Assembly: GCA_017935525.1 (NCBI GenBank)
Contig: JAGBHJ010000120.1
Span: 1 to 15,899, forward strand
Reading direction: 5' to 3'
Origin: Clostridia bacterium
GTDB lineage: Bacteria > Bacillota > Clostridia > HGM11327
Length of the DNA stretch: 15,899 nucleotides
Positions 13,831 through 15,899 of the stretch are shown here, piece after piece (within the stretch, counting starts at the first letter, position 1; each line of letters opens with the position of its first letter). The notes under the pieces were generated by a model, which saw only the letters and a list, made by a program, of their open reading frames with translations, was not told where the DNA came from and searched no databases. Made by a program: the position numbers and the translations under genes.

Positions 13831-14561
13831 CTCGATCTTTCCTCCTCAATAAAATCAAAATATTCCTTACCCACGTTTTCCCTTTTCCACTTTTTGGTGA
13901 TCCTGTACCCAATGGGCGAGAACAATATCTCCATTATAAGCTCTGCAACAGCACCTGTCAAGGCGCACATTGCGCATTGAAGCACCGTCCAACAAAAGCC
14001 ATCCCAGAATATGGGCGCAAAGAACACGAATACTATAACAGAAAAAATAAAATTGTCGAAAAACTGACCTATAAACGTAGAAACGTATGTTCGCATTGCA
14101 TATGCAATCTTGCCGTCGGGGTTGTTGCGGAAGCCCTTGCCGATGATCCAGTTTAACGTGTTATTCAGCACCGCCGAGGTGAGAAAAGCCACCGTACTGC
14201 CCAGCAGCACAAACCATGTCCCGCCGAATATGCCGTCAAAGGCGCTGTAATCGTTGGCGTTGGACGGAATGATGCTTGCTACAAAGAATATCAGACAGGT
14301 CAAAAGATTTATCAACGCCGCATGGATGGATATTATGGTTGACGCCCTGGGCCCAAAATGCTTTGTGATGATGTCCATACACATAAAGGACAACCAGGAG
14401 ATCAGAATTCCGCCGTCCAGCGCGATCCAGTCCAGCTGGAGCAATGTTTTGTTTGCCAGCAAATTCATGCAGACAACGCTGACTGCGAACAACGTGACCA
14501 CCGTTGCAGGTATTGAACGAAGCAGGATCTTTGTCTCCCGATATAGTTTTATCTTATTCAC
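13827..14561 (-). CDS. VUT/YhhQ-family transporter (queuosine precursor type)
   Basis: A 244-residue membrane protein with about six or seven hydrophobic segments and the family pattern: an Asn in the first segment (VVCMNLLANKTL), DIITKHFG (about 63-70), and RTYVSTFIGQFFDNFIF near 157-173. Members take up 7-deazaguanine precursors of queuosine in proteobacteria (YhhQ); in clostridia the substrate may be queuine, preQ0/preQ1 or something else. Start is GTG 14561 with AAGGAG 9 bases upstream. It follows the acetyltransferase by 32 bases and overlaps the SDR start by 4 bases. No preQ1 riboswitch is seen, so the queuosine link rests on family alone. Confidence 0.8.
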   Translation of the reverse strand: MNKIKLYRETKILLRSIPATVVTLFAVSVVCMNLLANKTLLQLDWIALDGGILISWLSFMCMDIITKHFGPRASTIISIHAALINLLTCLIFFVASIIPSNANDYSAFDGIFGGTWFVLLGSTVAFLTSAVLNNTLNWIIGKGFRNNPDGKIAYAMRTYVSTFIGQFFDNFIFSVIVFVFFAPIFWDGFCWTVLQCAMCALTGAVAELIMEILFSPIGYRITKKWKRENVGKEYFDFIEEERSR

Positions 14562-14593
14562 CCGTGGATACTCCTTTATCTCAGTAAAAATAT

Positions 14594-15046
14594 TTATCCG
14601 TCACTACGCAAGATCATCTCTATCTCAAACAGATCGTTACGAAGCTGCTTTTTGTTTCCGCTTTCCGCAAAGCCGTGCTTTTTATAGAAAGAATCAGCCC
14701 GTTGGTTATTACTCAATATCCAAAGCCGCGGAATATCATCGCATTCTTTAATTACGAATTGCAAAAGAATCGTCCCGTAGCCTTTTCTCTGCTTGTCGGG
14801 AAGGACGTAAAAGTTTTCTATTAAGTTATTCTGTATAGACACCACCGCAACGGCACAACGGTCCACCAGCATATAAAAATCTTTACCTTTAGCAATTTCC
14901 GATCTGATATACTCGACTTGAGCAGCAGCTGTATGACGGGAAACAAACTCCGCAGTACAAAAGCCCTTGTGAGATTCCTTCCAGCTTTCGGAATGCACAA
15001 AGCCTGCATCATGTATATTTTCTTCGGTAACCTTGACGATCTCCAA
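14594..15046 (-). CDS. GNAT-family N-acetyltransferase
   Basis: A 150-residue acetyltransferase with the acetyl-CoA site FYVLPDKQRKGYGTILL (79-95, QRKGYG as the Q/RxxGxG loop) and the motif-B region NQRADSFYKKHGF (114-126). The substrate is unknown. The start is TTG 15046, directed by AGGAGA 5-6 bases upstream; that binding site overlaps the TAG stop of the nitrilase gene (15056-15058), so expression of the two is tied together. Confidence 0.9.
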   Translation of the reverse strand: MEIVKVTEENIHDAGFVHSESWKESHKGFCTAEFVSRHTAAAQVEYIRSEIAKGKDFYMLVDRCAVAVVSIQNNLIENFYVLPDKQRKGYGTILLQFVIKECDDIPRLWILSNNQRADSFYKKHGFAESGNKKQLRNDLFEIEMILRSDG

Positions 15047-15055
15047 ATTATTCTC

Positions 15056-15769
15056 CTATATCTCTACCTGTAATAAGCCCTCGTGCATGATCGGCAGCTC
15101 TCTTTCAACATTTCCGTCAAGAAAGTGTGCTGCACCACCAAACGCATCGTTACCGCACAGGGAGTTGATGTACAGAGTGTTCTTGCAACACAGATTTGCC
15201 TGCTCTGCGTATTCAAGCTTGCCGCCGTTTTCCCATTCTTCCTTTGTCCAACTCACGTACACCGGCCACAAAAGAAGATCCTCGCCCAGAGCAAATCTTT
15301 CGGGGTGATCCCACAGATCTCCGCACAGAGCGATAACGCATTTTTTGCCCTTGTATTCAAAGATGTCAACGGATGTTCCCTCTTTGTAATGTCCATCCGT
15401 TTTGGAAAATTCCTTCCATCCTCGGGAAATGCGACGGTAATTGTGGCACACCTCGCCATTTGATATCAATGCGCAGGATGAATAGATGGCATCCCCATCC
15501 AACTCGTTATATCCGAACAAAACGTCAATTCCGATCTGTTGTGTCAACGCCTTGATCTGCGAAAACTCATCTGACGTAGTGGATAATGCTATATTTTTAT
15601 CCTCCTCGTACTGCCATGAAAGAGCGTTGAACCCCTGCAAAAACGCCTCGCCAAAGCAAACGAGCTCTGCGCCCATCAACTTTGCGTCCTTCATATAGTT
15701 CTTTATTTGTGACAGATTGAAGCGTATGTCATTGTCAACGATTTTTGCGGATGCAAGAGCGATCTTCAT
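15056..15769 (-). CDS. Carbon-nitrogen hydrolase (nitrilase superfamily)
   Basis: A 237-residue protein of the nitrilase/amidase fold. E41 (VCFGEAF) and C149 (IALCGDLWD) match two members of the Glu-Lys-Cys triad. The usual Lys is expected near position 113, where the protein has NYRRISRGWKE with Arg at 112-113; K119 might fill the role, or the enzyme may be altered. At 237 residues it is slightly shorter than most members (about 260-300). I chose ATG 15769 (MKIALASAKI) because AAAGGAG lies just upstream; longer frames would run into the tRNA-Val terminator. It is the first gene of a four-gene operon. It probably cleaves a small amide; the substrate is unknown. Confidence 0.85.
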   Translation of the reverse strand: MKIALASAKIVDNDIRFNLSQIKNYMKDAKLMGAELVCFGEAFLQGFNALSWQYEEDKNIALSTTSDEFSQIKALTQQIGIDVLFGYNELDGDAIYSSCALISNGEVCHNYRRISRGWKEFSKTDGHYKEGTSVDIFEYKGKKCVIALCGDLWDHPERFALGEDLLLWPVYVSWTKEEWENGGKLEYAEQANLCCKNTLYINSLCGNDAFGGAAHFLDGNVERELPIMHEGLLQVEI

Positions 15770-15790
15770 AAATATTCTCCTTTGGATAAT

Positions 15791-15817
15791 AAAAAAAGCA
15801 CTTGTAAAAACAAGTGC
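15791..15817 (-). terminator. Terminator after tRNA-Val
   Basis: Stem GCACTTGT / ACAAGTGC (15798-15805, 15810-15817), 4-base loop, seven T on the minus strand. It lies 6 bases after the tRNA CCA and 21 bases before the nitrilase ATG. Confidence 0.85.
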
Positions 15818-15823
15818 CTCTCT

Positions 15824-15899
15824 TGGTGGGAACAATAGGGCTCGAACCTATGACCCTCTGCTTGTAAGGCAGATGCTCTCCCAGCTGAGCTATACGCCC
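15824..15899 (-). tRNA. tRNA-Val (UAC)
   Basis: A 76-base cloverleaf with encoded CCA; the first base is the last base of the window. D arm GCTC-AGCTGGGA-GAGC, anticodon stem TCTGC/GCAGA with loop CTTACAA (TAC), T arm ATAGG-TTCGAGC-CCTAT. The acceptor arms are GGGCGTA and TGTTCCC: C4 faces U69, and 5-68 and 6-67 are wobble pairs, which is poor for a working tRNA. The 3' side fits a 5' arm such as GGGAACA. Confidence 0.88.

Noticed and set aside
15784..15813. A promoter for the nitrilase operon inside the tRNA-Val terminator (TTGTTT-16-TATTAT)
   Set aside because: Transcription would start inside or after the Shine-Dalgarno, leaving no usable leader.
13003..15899. An integrated mobile element between the two tRNA genes
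   Set aside because: No integrase is present and no copy of either tRNA 3' end is seen as a direct repeat; the genes look like an ordinary operon.

Overview
The window reads as bacterial chromosome from an anaerobic, probably gut-dwelling member of the Clostridia. This is an inference from several things seen together: a textbook T-box riboswitch, sigma-A promoters of the TTGACA-17-TATAAT type, GGAGG ribosome binding sites, frequent TTG and GTG starts, intrinsic terminators with U-tracts, carbohydrate-active proteins, and short multi-hairpin repeats. I cannot assign a genus. Two genes run on the plus strand; everything else runs on the minus strand.

Layout. Bases 3-2231 (+) hold the 3' part of a large beta-helix protein whose start lies outside the window. 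Facing it is a lone trpB (2369-3589, -), controlled by a tryptophan T-box leader (about 3757-4040). Between the T-box terminator and trpB is a well-formed 16-codon reading frame containing a Trp codon. Upstream is an NhaC-family antiporter gene (4150-5709, -), divergent from an intracellular GH43-like glycosidase (5889-6839, +). Bases 6840-7138 hold an 84-bp multi-hairpin repeat and a two-way terminator.

Next on the minus strand is an ECF-type sigma factor with a C-terminal extension of about 360 residues (7139-8767). A lipoprotein gene broken by an in-frame TGA follows (8903-9586), downstream of a metallophosphoesterase (9625-10635). Then come a small membrane protein (10767-11249), a SAM methyltransferase (11426-12109), and a four-helix-bundle protein of the 23S intervening-sequence family (12372-12731) with a 48-residue frame starting two bases after its stop. 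An inverted array of small hairpins (12786-12957) separates this from tRNA-Pro(GGG).

The last part is a tight operon between two tRNA genes: nitrilase-like amidase, GNAT acetyltransferase, VUT/YhhQ-type transporter and SDR oxidoreductase (15769 down to 13177). It starts only about 20 bases after the terminator of tRNA-Val(UAC), whose first base is the last base of the window.

The most interesting items are the T-box plus short Trp-containing frame at trpB, the sigma factor with an apparently duplicated C-terminal module, and the two hairpin-array elements, one of them beside the four-helix-bundle gene. No CRISPR array, transposase, phage gene or replication origin was seen.
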